This document shows positions 1 to 14,167 of a DNA stretch of 64,000 nucleotides, one piece after another. The first letter of the stretch is position 1; each line of letters starts with the position of its first letter. The DNA is from Dioscorea cayenensis subsp. rotundata (taxonomy: Eukaryota > Streptophyta > Magnoliopsida > Dioscoreales > Dioscoreaceae), in assembly GCF_009730915.1 (NCBI RefSeq), contig NC_052489.1, forward strand, positions 24,731,916 to 24,795,915. The letters are read 5' to 3'. The notes beneath the pieces are model-generated. The model worked only from the letters and a program-made list of their open reading frames with translations. It made no database searches and was not told where the DNA came from. Position numbers and translations under genes: made by a program.

Positions 1-200
1 TTGCCGCTTAGTGGTGGCATGTGTCTTGGGGTTCTTTTTGGGGTTTCCTTCTCTCTCTGTTGTGCCACTTCTTGTGGCTTTTCTGTTGTTTCTGTTTTGT
101 TCCCCTATGGCGGTTTGTATGCCGATAGTGAGAGTCCTGTAGTTCTGGTTCCTGTACTTGTTTCGTTTAATTGAAATGGTTTATCCACCTTTTCAAAAAT
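1..200 (+). mobile_element. LINE (L1-type) 3' end fragment
   Basis: The pyrimidine-rich tract ends in the motif GGTTTATCCACCTTTTC followed by an A-rich tail. The same terminus closes the LINE copies at 6.1 kb and 48.6 kb, and on the other strand at 49.73 kb. Only 3' untranslated sequence is visible; the body would lie left of the window. Confidence 0.6.
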
Positions 201-1254
201 CAAAAATTCCAAATATTATTATATGTAATATTTAGTTTTATGCTATAACTAAGAAAATGAATTAGAGCGTTGTTAATTGTTAAATCTCTTGTTTATTAAC
301 ATAAAAAGCTTATCCTTATTTCATTGTACTATATTACATATGATAAATTATAAGCATGAATAACTTGCGAATATAACCATTACTTCTAGTCTAGGTGTCA
401 TACATCAAATGAATGACAATGCTTCCTACATTAAAGTTCATGCTGTTATTTATTTTTTTCCAGTTAATTTGCAGTGAAATATTAGGTGATGCATTTTATT
501 TTCTTCGAACAACTTGAATTTGATATATGTGTAATATAAACATGATAGGATGTTGGTGAAACCCAAAGTTACAAAATTACAATATACAATATCATAGATT
601 AAATAAAAATACTATATTTTGTTTGTTTTACCATTATATATTTGAGCTAAATTTGAATATGGATACTATTAATATGAAAGTATCAATTATTTAGATACTT
701 AAAAATTATTACAAAATTAGAAGTTGTTATAAATGGCAAAAAAATATTCAAGCAATTTTACACACTACTTCAATACAAAATATCATATTAAAAAAAAAAA
801 AGATAAAGGGTCGGCAAGAAGAAAAAGAAACATATATGTGTGCACCATTTTTTTTATATAATTTTATTTAAACAGGTATTTATAATATTTGAGCAATACC
901 CAATGATATTTATGTTTCTATTAAATTTGTCTTAAAATAATTTCATAGTTCATTACAGTTTTTACATATTTAAAATATTTAATAATTTAAATAAAAATAA
1001 ATTTGTTTTTAGGTAGCAAATTGGATTAGGATGCAAGAGGGCATGGTCCAATAATTAACAACTTGGCAAGACTGGCACCATAGACTTTGATTAATCAATT
1101 CAAGAATCCAATGGATAATTAATGACTTCATTTATAATCACTTCAACCCAACTTTGTTCCTTCTAGAACATCCAAAGGGATAACAAAATGATATGAGGCG
1201 AGTTCCAAGGAAAACAATTTTTAAAATAGTGAAACAAGATATTATAGAATACAA

Positions 1255-1300
<46 letters not shown>

Positions 1301-2034
1301 TTATTCTTATTATTATTATTATTAATTTTATTGACTTGTGACTAAAAAAATGTTAATAAATAAAAATATCTCAAATTTAAATCATTGGTTTTCTATGTGG
1401 TAAACTATGATATGATGTTAATACCATACAAAATTAATGAAATTTGAGTTTTATTTAATCATTTTTGTTTTAGTGAGATACAAGATCTTTTGTGTCCATT
1501 TGTTTAATATGTTTAAAATCCACTTAAATATATTAATAAAATCATAAATAATTTATATATTTATACACAAGAATTCTTATTTAAAAAAGAAAAAGAAAAA
1601 CAGAAGGTTTAATTTAATGTTTTGAAAAACGCGAGTGAGTTACATTAAAAACCAAAAATTCAAATTGTCTTTCTATCAGAACATAAATGAGAGCATTTAA
1701 CGTGCTCTTTTTTTTAGAATTAATAATTATATATTTCAAAGATTAAATGATGTTTTAAGTTAACTATTAAATAAAAAAACACTTCTGGGTTTTTCAAAAG
1801 CTCATCCAAACAAACCCTAAAAGTGCCTGGTCTAAGATCCAAAGTTCAAGGAACTTCTAGAGCACGTACAAAACCAATGGTTTTCATTTCAGTTTTGTCT
1901 TAAATTTATTTTAAAAAATATTAAATTTGATTACACTTAAGTCCAAACCAATCAATCCGGCCATACATTGATATATCAAGTTATTTTTTAATTAATCACA
2001 TATTATTTTTTAAAATTACTACTAAATAATAAAA
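200..2034. other. AT-rich intergenic DNA, no gene seen
   Basis: No supported ORF. It holds an ATT trinucleotide microsatellite (about 1256-1321). Around 1775-1825 a short stretch resembles the right end of the MITE at 42.77-43.11 kb. Confidence 0.6.
1256..1321. repeat. ATT trinucleotide microsatellite
   Basis: Roughly 21 ATT units with two CTT interruptions. Confidence 0.95.
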
Positions 2035-2040
2035 ATAAAA

Positions 2041-2225
2041 CAACCAACGGTCTTTGAGTCAATTGGTATCGGGTCCTTTGCATAAGGTGTTCTTTTCATG
2101 GAGGACCCGAGATCGAACCTCATAGCCTACATAAGATGAGGACATGTGGGCCGGCGTTGAGCTTTGCTTCCCATATGTGCACGTCCTGGGTTCTGATACT
2201 TTTCGTATTTCTCAAAAAAAATAAA
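2041..2225 (+). mobile_element. tRNA-derived SINE
   Basis: The 5' part carries a pol III A-box-like sequence (TGAGTCAATTGG, near 2055) and a B-box-like sequence (GATCGAACC, near 2112). The element ends in an A-rich tail. The 9-bp direct repeat ATAAAACAA flanks it at 2035-2043 and 2226-2234, consistent with a target-site duplication. A box divergence and the lack of a cloverleaf argue against a functional tRNA gene. Confidence 0.65.
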
Positions 2226-2547
2226 ATAAAACAAATTATAACCAAACATGTAAGTCACGTTATTTTATTTATAATTTTCCCAAGTCAACCTTGTTGAAAT
2301 ATGACTTAATGACAAACAGAAGCTTCCTTCAAATAAATCTAATTTATCTTCCACGCAAGACTACCACATCACAATTTACAGAGAGAAAGAATAAGAGGCA
2401 ATACATAGTTGCCAAATTCCAGCCAGGACTAACTAAACATGGCCTTTTAGGACTATATATATATATATATATATAACAAAGAGATCTGAAGAAAAGAGGC
2501 AGAAAAAGAGAAAGAAAAGAAGGCAAGCTAGCTAATAAACCAAGCCA

Positions 2548-3207
2548 ATGTTCTGTGGCACAGGGAGCTTCTCACACATAGAAGATCAAGATGATCAAGT
2601 GGGTGGTATATCATCATCTCCAAAGGATTCCAAGAAGAAGCATGCAAACCACAACCCCTACTCCAACAGAGGCTTAGACAAGTTCTCAGCAGTACTAGCA
2701 GAGCTTGATGCCCGGAAAGACAAGATCATGGCTAATGCTAAGGATGTCTCCATGGTCAGGTTCGTGTATAACAACTCCCATGATTGGGTTCCTATCATCA
2801 TCAAGCTCAGTAAAAACAACCCTTCTTCTTTATCAAAACAACAAGCTCAGCATCATAATCAGAATCAGAATCAGAAAGAATGCACAAGTCCAGTGATGTC
2901 AGAGACACTGCTGCTACCTCCTCCTTCAGAGGAGAAGGAGAAGAAGGAGGCTATGGTTTTGAATAAGAAGAAGAGCTTTGTTTGGACGAGGAGGAGATGG
3001 GTTAGTAGTTATTATTATTGGTATATGATGATGGCGTTGATTTTGGTGTGTTTGTTCTTGTTTGGAAGGGTGTTTGCTATTTGTTGCACTTCCATTTGGT
3101 GGTATTTGGTTCCTACTTTGCAAGCCAAGAAGTCTGTTAAGAAGAAGGATTATGCAAGGAAATTGAGTGATATTAGGAAGATCAAGAACCATAATGAGGT
3201 CCATTAA
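2548..3207 (+). CDS. ZCF37-like single-pass membrane protein
   Basis: Intact single-exon ORF of 219 residues opening with MFCGTGSF. It has a conserved-looking block NPYSNRGLDKFSAVLAELD (about 37-55) followed by a segment ending in VRFVYNNSHDWVPIIIKL. A Q/N-rich linker follows, then a basic stretch and a strongly hydrophobic segment (about 152-189) that reads as one membrane span or hairpin, and a lysine-rich tail. The start and the GLDKF block match my memory of the plant ZCF37 family, whose function is not established. A TATA-rich run about 75 bp upstream (2452-2475) could serve as core promoter. Confidence that this is a gene is high; confidence in the family name is moderate. Confidence 0.75.
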   Translation: MFCGTGSFSHIEDQDDQVGGISSSPKDSKKKHANHNPYSNRGLDKFSAVLAELDARKDKIMANAKDVSMVRFVYNNSHDWVPIIIKLSKNNPSSLSKQQAQHHNQNQNQKECTSPVMSETLLLPPPSEEKEKKEAMVLNKKKSFVWTRRRWVSSYYYWYMMMALILVCLFLFGRVFAICCTSIWWYLVPTLQAKKSVKKKDYARKLSDIRKIKNHNEVH

Positions 3208-3569
3208 TCAATCCTCTTCTTCTTCTTCTTCTTCTTCTTGCTTGCTTGCTTTTTTTTTTATCATCACCTGTAACTTTGGGTTGATGTTTAATGAAGTTAA
3301 TTAATTATGTATGTGAATCATCTTCTTCAGTTTTGATTGAGAAAAATAATGTTGTGAATGCAAGAGAAGGTTTGGTGAGAAGTCAACATTTCGACAAAGT
3401 CAACGATTTGATGTCCATTAATGACTTTGAACTTTGAAAGCTTGATTAGTTTCTTCGCAGGAAAGCCAATAGATTTGTCAAAGATTAGATTTTTTTTTTT
3501 ACTGCCAGAGTAATTAATAGCTGCATATGATTAATTTGAAAATATAAATTAAAATATTTAACACTGAGT

Positions 3570-6128
3570 TAAGAAAATTTTTGAATTATAAAACATTGGA
3601 ATATCCTTCGGGAAACAGTTGTGAAACTTTAATTTGCCAAGATTTTTATGAAGGCTCATTGAATTATGAACGATTAAACTGGGTTCATATTGCCCTTATA
3701 GACAAAAAAAATGCGCCAAAAGAAGTCTCTGATTTCCAACCTATTAGCCTGATTAACTCTACTTGTAAAATTATTTCCAAGATCCTTGCTACAATGCTAA
3801 GTCAGGTGAACAATGATTTAGTAGATGAATCTCAATCTGGTTTCATCAAGGGAAGATGTATAGCTGATAACATCATTGTGGCTCAAGAAGTAATTTTTAA
3901 TCTTCAAAAAAGAAAATTATTCAGATACGCCTTCAAAGTAGACTTTGCTAAAGCTTTTGACTCCCTAGACTGAAACTTTCTTCTTGATATTTTAGCTGCT
4001 AGAGGCTTTGGTCTACGATGGTTAAACTAGGTTCATACCATTCTAAAAATAGCTAAAGCACAAATCCTCATTAATGACACAACCCAAGGTTATATTCGCT
4101 GCAAAAAAGGCCTAAGACAAGGGGACCCACTTTCCCCTCTCATCTTCGCTCTAGCAGCAGATGTTCTAAGTTCAGTGTTCAACCATGCTGTTAGATCCAA
4201 AATCCTGATCGGAGTACAATTAGATCAATACGAAAGTATCTGTCATCTACGATATGTAGATGATCTGATCATTTTTTCCGCAGGTGGATAAGAAGACCTT
4301 CGCATATTCAAACTAATTCTTTACCTTTTTGAAGGATCTTCGGGTCTATCCATCAACTACTCAAAAAACTGCTTGTACTCAACAAATTATGGATACCAAC
4401 TAAACTTCACCTCTGCATCAATCTTAAACTGCAATCGATATAGTCTTCTAATTACCTACTTGGGGGTACCACTTTTTGGTAGACGACCAAGACGTCAAGA
4501 CTGGACAAAACTCATTGGAATGGTCCGATCAAGATTATCACCTTGGAAAGCAATTTATCTATCATTAGGGGGCCGCCCAACCCTTATCAACTCGGTCTTA
4601 TCCACATTACCAGTTTACTAGATGTTGGTATTCAAACTACCAGCATTGGTAATAAAGGACATTGATAAGATCCGAAGGGACTTTCTCTAGAAAGGACATG
4701 ATCTGAGAACTAAAGGTACTAGGCTGGTGGCATGGAAAAGGATCTGCCCCCCACGCCTCATGAGAGGCTGGGGAGTTCTCAATCTTCAGGAGTTCAACAA
4801 AGCTTTACTAGGAAAATGGTGGTGGAAGATTTCTACCAATCCTAACAGTTGCTGGGCCAAAATTATCCTAGCCAATTACTCTACCAGAACTCATGGGATT
4901 TTTTTTATCAAATTCTTCCAAATATAAATTCTTCTTTTGGGCAAGAGTCAATACCACTTTATCGCCTTTTTGATCATGCATTTCCAAATCTATTCGAAGT
5001 GGCAATAACACTATCTTCTGGTTTGATAGATGGAAAGAGGGACGGGCACTTAAGAATCTTTGGCCAACTCTTTTCAATGATTGCACAAATCCCTGGATTT
5101 CTCTAAGACAATTTTCGCAACTTCGCAACTTTATAGAGAATCTATTCCATACTGCTTCACCAGAAGAGTTATCCCCACCATTGAACTTAATCCCAGTTTG
5201 TACTAATGATCAGGATAGTTTCAATAACTGGGCACTGGAAAAAAATGGTACCTTCTTGGTCAAATCCTACTATAATTTTCTAATAGATGGAGGATTGTGC
5301 AACCCTTTATATTCTCAATTTTGGAAAACTCGTTGCCTAAGTAAAATCACTATATTCTGTTGGCTAGCTTGGGACAATAAAATTCTAACTCTCTCAAACA
5401 TTTTTAAAAAATGTTGTAACCTAAATGCCACAAATACATGTCCTCTGTCACAAAGCTTCCGAAACAATGGAACACCTCTTTTTGGAATGTGAATACTCGG
5501 AGCGTATTTGGTCTTTCTTCAACCAATTACTTGATCTTCACTTGTATCCATCATCTGTTGGTACTCTTTGGACTTTCTGGTTACCTTCGTTAAATACTAA
5601 TCAACAGATGTTGAGGGATTTAATCTCCAGAGCCATTGTCTGGAATATATAATTGGAAAGAAACATTTGCATATTTCAATTACTTGCTCTACCATTTAAT
5701 ACTGTTATTATAAAAATTGCTCATATGCTTCTTTCTTGGTGCTCCACAATTTCAGATTCTCACCAGAAAACACTTAGCGAAGCTTTTGAGAGGATTAAGC
5801 ACTCTCTCAATTTCATGAGAGCAAGAGCCACAACCAATACAGGCGATGCAGACCCTACTAAAGCTCAGGAGTGATCAGCTCCTTTAGACACTTAGGAAGA
5901 CCTGTGACTCCAAATGGATGTCTTCGCTAGTCCAGTTGTTTTTTCCGTTCCCTCTTTATTTTCTTTTTTCTTTTTTTCTTTTTTTTTCCCTGAGTGCCTC
6001 ATTGTTGGCAAGAGACTTCAGATGTTCGGTTCATTTAGAATTGGTGCTTGTTTTCTTCCCCGTGTCAGTTTTGTCTTGTTTCTTCTATTTCTAATAAAGT
6101 AGCCGTTTATCCACTTTTATAAAAAAAA
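3570..6128 (+). pseudogene. Decayed L1-type LINE: RT and zinc-binding C-terminus
   Basis: Five-prime-truncated non-LTR retrotransposon. In order: a reverse-transcriptase core (3690-3970, with PISLINSTCKIISKILA, SGFIKGRCIADNI and FKVDFAKAFDSLD), RQGDPLSPLIFALAADVL (4114-4173), the catalytic box RYVDDLIIF (about 4249-4275), the thumb region (4370-4620), and a zf-RVT-type region (5180-5650) running to a C-terminus with KHSLNFMRARA at about 5800-5826. The 3' UTR ends with CCGTTTATCCACTTTTAT and poly(A) at about 6128. Several in-frame stops replace tryptophan codons, plus frameshifts, so it is dead. It belongs to the same family as the copy at 47.6-48.6 kb. No clear target-site duplication was found. 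Confidence 0.9.
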
Positions 6129-6129
6129 T

Positions 6130-6996
6130 TTAATTATATTAGATTTAGATGATATATTTGATTTGTATCTAATATTTACAACATTTAATCCTTTTTAATT
6201 ATTATATTTTAAAAGAGAAATTCATAGTAATTACATAATCTATTGGGGGTGATTTATTTATTTTTAAGCCAAATTATATTAATGATAAGTTGATTAAAAT
6301 ATTGCTAGATTAATATTAATGGCTAGAAATAAATAGGGCTGATGTTGTCCATGCACGTCTCCATGTGGCGGCCACTCCTCGCCAACGCTTTTGTTTAAGA
6401 TGAGATTAGTTTTTTCTTTTGATCATTGAATATTTTTAAAAACTTTTGATAGTTGAAAAAACTATTTTAATACTTTTGTTTAATATTGATAAATAAATAG
6501 ATTTGAGAATAATCCTTGGAGCAAAAGTTAAGCAGTCGGTACATTTGATACTCATATAAGAAGTTGAAAATTTGTCCCCCCTCCCAAATTCTAACGCATA
6601 ATTGATGTATAATAATATAAGCATATATGTTTTGAATGATTTACTCATGTTAATAAAATAATATTAATATTAAAAAAAATTGAGGGTAGTGCTTGAAAAT
6701 TGAAAATGATTGATATCAATATTGTTGAAAGATATCAAAACAATAGATTTGAGTTTGCTAAGATATTTGAGATTACATGATACCTACTTTAGTTTTTTTT
6801 AAATTTTGTTTTTTAATCATAAATCAACCTACATATCCTTTATTGGTTGGACATTGTTATTAATATCTTTTCTTTTAGGAAAAAAAAAATAATTATCTTC
6901 TTTTCGGACATGAATAAAATGTGAGCAAGAACATTTCCCATGATTTCACTTAAAGTCCATTTGCGTGAGGATATAAATTTAGGTCATTTATGGGCA

Positions 6997-7000
<4 letters not shown>
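6130..7000. other. AT-rich intergenic DNA, nothing recognised
   Basis: No convincing coding sequence or repeat structure seen apart from low-complexity AT tracts. Confidence 0.5.
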
Positions 7001-7027
<27 letters not shown>

Positions 7028-7043
7028 TATTATTATTATTATT

Positions 7044-7400
7044 ATAAAAGTGAATACAAAACTTTATTAGAAAATTGAAAAACAAATAAGCTGAAGTAGT
7101 ACAGACCAACACTAACAACCCAAAAAAGCAGAACGAGGAAAAACAGAAGAACAAGAATAATAATAATAAAAAATACATCACCAAAAGTGATGCCTTTCTA
7201 TCAACCGTGCCCTAAAGCAAAAAAAAAAAATAATAATAATAAAAGAGTACATAGTGGAGTTGATGAGGTCTGCCAAAAAAAAATTGACAAAGATCAACTC
7301 ATGTTGAAAAAGAGAGCATCACTTTTGAGGTGGTTGTAGTGCCATGGTCATGGTGTTGGATTGCTTGCTCTGTCGCTCGTTCAGAAAGATAAATGAACAC
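7044..7400 (-). mobile_element. LINE 3' end fragment, antisense
   Basis: Read on the minus strand, the stretch near 7044-7070 gives CTAATAAAG...GTATTCACTTTTAT, close to the terminus of the 3.57-6.13 kb LINE. In place of poly(A) it abuts an AAT/ATT microsatellite (7000-7043). The 5' limit is uncertain. Confidence 0.45.
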
Positions 7401-7507
7401 TCTGGATGGAGTGGTTAGGATATATACAATGGTGGTGGAAATCAAAATTTAATTTTATATTTATTTTCAAATGAATCTTTTACGTGATTTGTTAAAAAAA
7501 AATACTA

Positions 7508-7773
7508 CTCCCTCCGTTTCTTTTTATCTGTCATAAATCTTTTAATCTGTCATAAATCTATGTTTCTCATTTTTGAACATCAAGAAATATTTATTATTTT
7601 TTTCTAAAATTATCATAATACTCTATTCAATTCTCTTTTTGCAATTTAATATGGGAGAGAAATGTGAAGATATAAATTATAGATAATTTTAGAAAGATAA
7701 CTAATTTTTTATTAAATTATGTGAAATAACCAACTTTGGCTATTCACGACAAATAAAAAAATAACTAAGGGAG
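7508..7773. mobile_element. Stowaway-like MITE
   Basis: 266-bp non-coding element with terminal inverted repeats CTCCCTCCG at the left and a matching AAGGGAG at the right, flanked by TA dinucleotides at 7506-7507 and 7774-7775. The TIR and TA duplication are hallmarks of Stowaway (Tc1/mariner-derived) MITEs. Confidence 0.85.
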
Positions 7774-8248
7774 TATTATTTAAACAATAAATCACTGTAG
7801 AATAATTTATTTAGCTTGGATATAACATCCTAAATCTAAACACAAAAATATATTCATTTCAATTTACAATATAGAACAAAGAATTAGAAAAACAATCATA
7901 TATACCACATATTTACTGTGTAATTTAATTTGACTTAGCATTATGTTAAATTTTTTTTTTTTTACATATAAATTCTAATATAAGATAACAATTATATAAT
8001 AAATATGAAAATATTTTAAAATTTCGAAGTTATTGAAAGATCAAGACTCAAGAGTACCAAAATTTAAATAATGAAAATTTTTAAAAATAAATTTTATGAG
8101 TTCCAATCCAGGTAGATAGATACAAAGGCAATTCACTTTTAAGTAATATGAGATCTAATGGATGGCTGAGATGTGATTATAAAATCTATCATAAGATCAA
8201 AATTATTGGGGGATAATGTACGGTGGGATGGGGGGAGGAGCTGTTGTC

Positions 8249-8276
8249 TATAAATAAAAAACAGGGTTTAGGGTTT
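8249..8276 (+). promoter_or_regulatory. TATA box and telo-box upstream of RPS3A
   Basis: TATAAATA at 8249-8256 is followed by a telomere-like box (GGGTTTAGGGTTT, 8264-8276), 61 bp before the start codon. Telo-boxes are typical of plant ribosomal-protein promoters. Confidence 0.6.
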
Positions 8277-8336
8277 CAAAATTTTTCACTGGTCACTCGC
8301 GCACACAGGCAAAGCAAAGAGTGCAGTGCTGTCGCC

Positions 8337-10262
<1,926 letters not shown>

Positions 10263-10908
10263 AAATGTGACACACTTAAACCAAATTCAGCAAAAATATA
10301 AATTGTTCTTGCTCAATTCATTTCTTAAGTGGATTTTATCCATGTTATTCATCTTTTTGATTTCCACCCATTTTCTTTTGAGGTTTCAACATTGCCAAAA
10401 TTTGGCATTAGCTTTTTTAGCGGATGTTATGTAAGAGCAATTTTCCCTATTCAATCCAGGCAATTCCCTGATGGACAATGGTTTCCGATGTCATTTTCTT
10501 ATGGTTTCTACAATTATGGACTATGGACGTTCTGCCATGAGGAATGCATTTGGTGTTTGTGAATTCTAATAATTTGTATTGTGTATGCATGTGTATGTAC
10601 AAAAAAATGTGTACATACGCAATTATAGAAGTACAGAACTTGCTGGAAAATTCTGCAATAAGTTATCATTATTATCGAAATTATATAATAATATGTAAAG
10701 TGAAGGAAAAAATTTTTCATGCCAGAAATAAACTGTGTTACTTATATTCAAATTTCACATCGGCCATCCAAGAAAACCATCATTCCTGATCAAGGTTCTT
10801 GCCACACAGTGACATAGAAAAATAAGCACCACCACCAAAAATACATAATACTTGTATGAGATCTATTCAAGAAACTTGCAGTTCTGAAACCCTGCAATGA
10901 ATATCCTG

Positions 10909-13900
10909 CTATTGCCTGATCTTCTTCGGTCTGATTCTTTTGACAGCCATGTAAGTTACTGCAGCTGATAAAGAGTACCTAAAGAATAAACAAAATATTA
11001 GATTCACAGTTGTTTTTTCTTTTTCTGAGCACAATACAGTACTGGTCAAAATCAATAATAAACTTGTACTTCAATTTGCCCATAATGCATCAAATTTTAA
11101 TAATGTGAAGTAAAGGATGTATTGTTTGTGCAAACTGTCATTGGATTCTTCAGAAACCAAGAAAATTCCTTAATACATCATCATCCACTTCGTCTGAAGC
11201 ATGTTAATCAGCATTTGCCCGGAAGTTAACATCGGGCAACTGTTTGACTCTTCCAATTTACCTTTTGAAGCAACAGAAGGCCTGACTGAGTATGGGCATA
11301 TATGATCACATCTATGCACTCTAAAGAAAATGAATGTAAATCATTACTGATGTAAACTTATATGATCCATCTGAGGTTTACTGAGGATGCACTGTGTTAT
11401 CCTTCAGAAACCACCACAAAGGGAAGAAGGGCATAAGCTGGTAAAAACTTAAAACAAGAACATAAATATCATGTTTATTCAAAAGGCAGAAAAGATGCAG
11501 CTTCTAGACATGACTTGAAATGAAAACTTACCAAGTAATCACATAATTTAGATGATCCCGTGGCATGACTGAATGATTGATCAAACTGTTAACATCCTTT
11601 GGAAGAGGATAGGGATGAGTTGGGTTCACATTTTCATTTATGTCTTCAATATAAAGGGTATCTTCTGGAAGCCCAGAAGCATGAGCAATCATAGGAACAT
11701 CAACATAAAACCACTGGCCACTGTTGGGATCATTGGCTGGAACAAATATGCTTGGCTTCTCACTGCCACGAACAACACCAATGACTCTTATAGGTGTGAC
11801 AACAGGTTCTTCATTCTGCAAACTCACAAAATCTTTCGGTTACAAAAATTTAAAGATCAACATTTTCTCATTAGTACAAAACATGCCTAGATGCAAACGT
11901 GATATAAATTAAGATGCCGGAATTGTAAGCATGCATATTTCATAAACAACCATTGCTTATGCTTGAATGAAATATAGCATACTTCCACTAGTCCATGTGT
12001 TGTGGTTGAGCTAGGTCCATGTGACAACATCTTAAATCAGTTGTAAACTCAAAGATGTTTACAGAACATAAAGCACAGGATATAAGATATTAGAGAAGTT
12101 TAATACTATTGATTTTAAAACATGAATCATGAAGTGAATGAAAAATTAGAGACATGCATGAAGTTCATAAATACAGGAAAACACGGTATGGCCACCTCAC
12201 CATATATGTAAAAGTACCCGGTTAAAGATCCAAACATTTTCATCTACCTATTATTGACAAGAGAGACTATCTGCACATTGTCCACCTCATCCAGAAGGGC
12301 TTTTATTTCTGGAAATTTTTAATTCATAATCACAGTGGAAGTCAATGGTATATACTTCATTTAATGATCCTAAGGAGCTAAATATAGTCATAGTAATAAG
12401 TTGTTCAAACTTCAAACAATAAAAAATAAAGTTTGAATAACAGCATGCAATTAACCTTTGAAATTGTATGCTTCTTGGACCAAAATTTCCACCAAGGGGC
12501 TTCTTCAATGTTCTCAAAATCTGATTTCTTTTCAATTTTAGCCTTTTCAAAATCCTGTGAATTGTGTGCATCCTTGTCCCTCCAGCCACGAGGTACCCAT
12601 CCTCTGTTTACAAGCACAGGCAGCTGCACACTGACAGAAAACTTCTTAATAATTGACAGTAAGCACCAAGTTTCACAAAGAGAACACTTCATTGAAGAGA
12701 AATATATATATATATATATATAAGAAAGCATAATGTGCAATACTCCTGAAGGTGAAGTGTCTGAAGAGAACTTAATGAACCTAAAACTGAATAATCTTCA
12801 AATGCAGGAAATGCAAGGCATAACACAAAACACATGAACAATGACACCTTTCATGGCTTATTTTCCATATGATAGTTGAATTTTCTCAAGTAAGATCATA
12901 TGATAGTTTGCCAAAGATTTATATTCAACTATACAATCCACATTTAGACTGATGGAAATTGAAGCTTTGGCCTCCCTCGAGTTAGACTGGGAGATCAAAT
13001 TCAATTCTTCATCAGATATATACATAATTTGAAAATGTGCATAAGCATGCATACTCTACATCTCAGTTGTTCATGAAATTTCAAATGTTCATTAAAATCG
13101 CAGATAAGCATCTAAGTTTCTATTTTTCTATTTTCTTAAGAGTAGTTTAGGGTTGTCATTCTCCCATAATCAACATTTTTCACCAAACCGTACGCTCACC
13201 GGACCCCAAGTATCTTGATGTTATTAAACAAAAAACAAAGAACAATATAATGCGTGGCAATTAACAAAAGGGACGAGGAAAAACAAATTTATTGTAACAA
13301 GAGATAACCTGTCACTCTGGTTGGGTGTCGGAAACAATGGCGTAATCACATAGTACCCATTTTCAGTAACTCCAGAAATGCTTCTAGACCGAGGACCAAT
13401 GTAAACAGACTTCTCCTCATCAAAGACACCCTCACACAAGACCTTCCTGAATTCCAAGGAATCATCTAAGTCACTACCTGAACAAGACTTCAGCTTGTTC
13501 CACAGAATGGGCTCCATTTCCAATCTATTCTTCCTATAATCCAACATTTCCATCTGTGATCACAACCAAATATCTCATATTTCCAAACAATCCAAACAAA
13601 CACATAGTCAAGCGATGAGAAAAAAGAAAAACGAACCTTCTCCTGCCGCCTGAAGAGCTGCCAGGTGCCAAGGCCGAAGGTGATGGCTCCCGGGAGGCAC
13701 AAAAACAATCTGGCCCATCCTCCTCTCTCTTTATCTGCATCATTGGAAAGAGATTAGATTGAAGAAACATTCCATCTGAAAACCCCTCAAGAAAGGAATC
13801 AAGAGAACGACGGCAACCTTGTGATTCAGAGGCTAGTGGTCGAGAGGAAGCTGAGGAGAAGGGAGAGAAGGGAGAACAGCGAGCTGGGTTTCGGGCAATG

Positions 13901-13953
13901 GAGGAGAGGAAGGGTCTATGGAATTTTAGGGTTTTGAAGAGCGAGGCGGCCAT
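10909..13953 (-). CDS. SURF1: SURF1-like cytochrome c oxidase assembly protein, mitochondrial
   Basis: Intact six-exon gene on the minus strand: 13818-13953, 13637-13734, 13309-13553, 12456-12630, 11532-11815 and 10909-10978. All junctions are GT-AG and keep frame, giving 335 residues. The N-terminus is Ser/Arg-rich and lacks acidic residues until about position 43, as in a mitochondrial presequence. A first membrane span with GAITFGLGTWQLFRRQEK lies at about 54-78. The intermembrane domain has YIGPRS, GYYVITPL and VLVNRGWVPRGW, and a second span YVITWYSLSAAVTYMAV follows near 309-325. The two-TM topology and these motifs identify the SURF1/Shy1 family, which helps build complex IV in the inner membrane. 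Its 3' end faces RPS3A 647 bp away. Confidence 0.95.
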
Positions 13954-14167
13954 CAGAAACCCTCTGTTCGAACTTCGACCATGAGCTTTAAAAGTTTGCG
14001 TTCGAAGAATAATAAATTAATAACAGTTTAGAGGGGTTTTTCGCATAAATATATTCGCGGGGTTTTCTACATAAATATATTCAAAAGGTCAAATTCCATA
14101 ACCAGTATATATATATATATATATATATAGATAACTATATATATACTTCATCTTAATTCTATCCCTC

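Noticed and set aside
2041..2120. Functional tRNA gene
   Set aside because: A and B boxes are present but no acceptor or anticodon stem can be folded, and the A-tail and flanking repeat fit a SINE.
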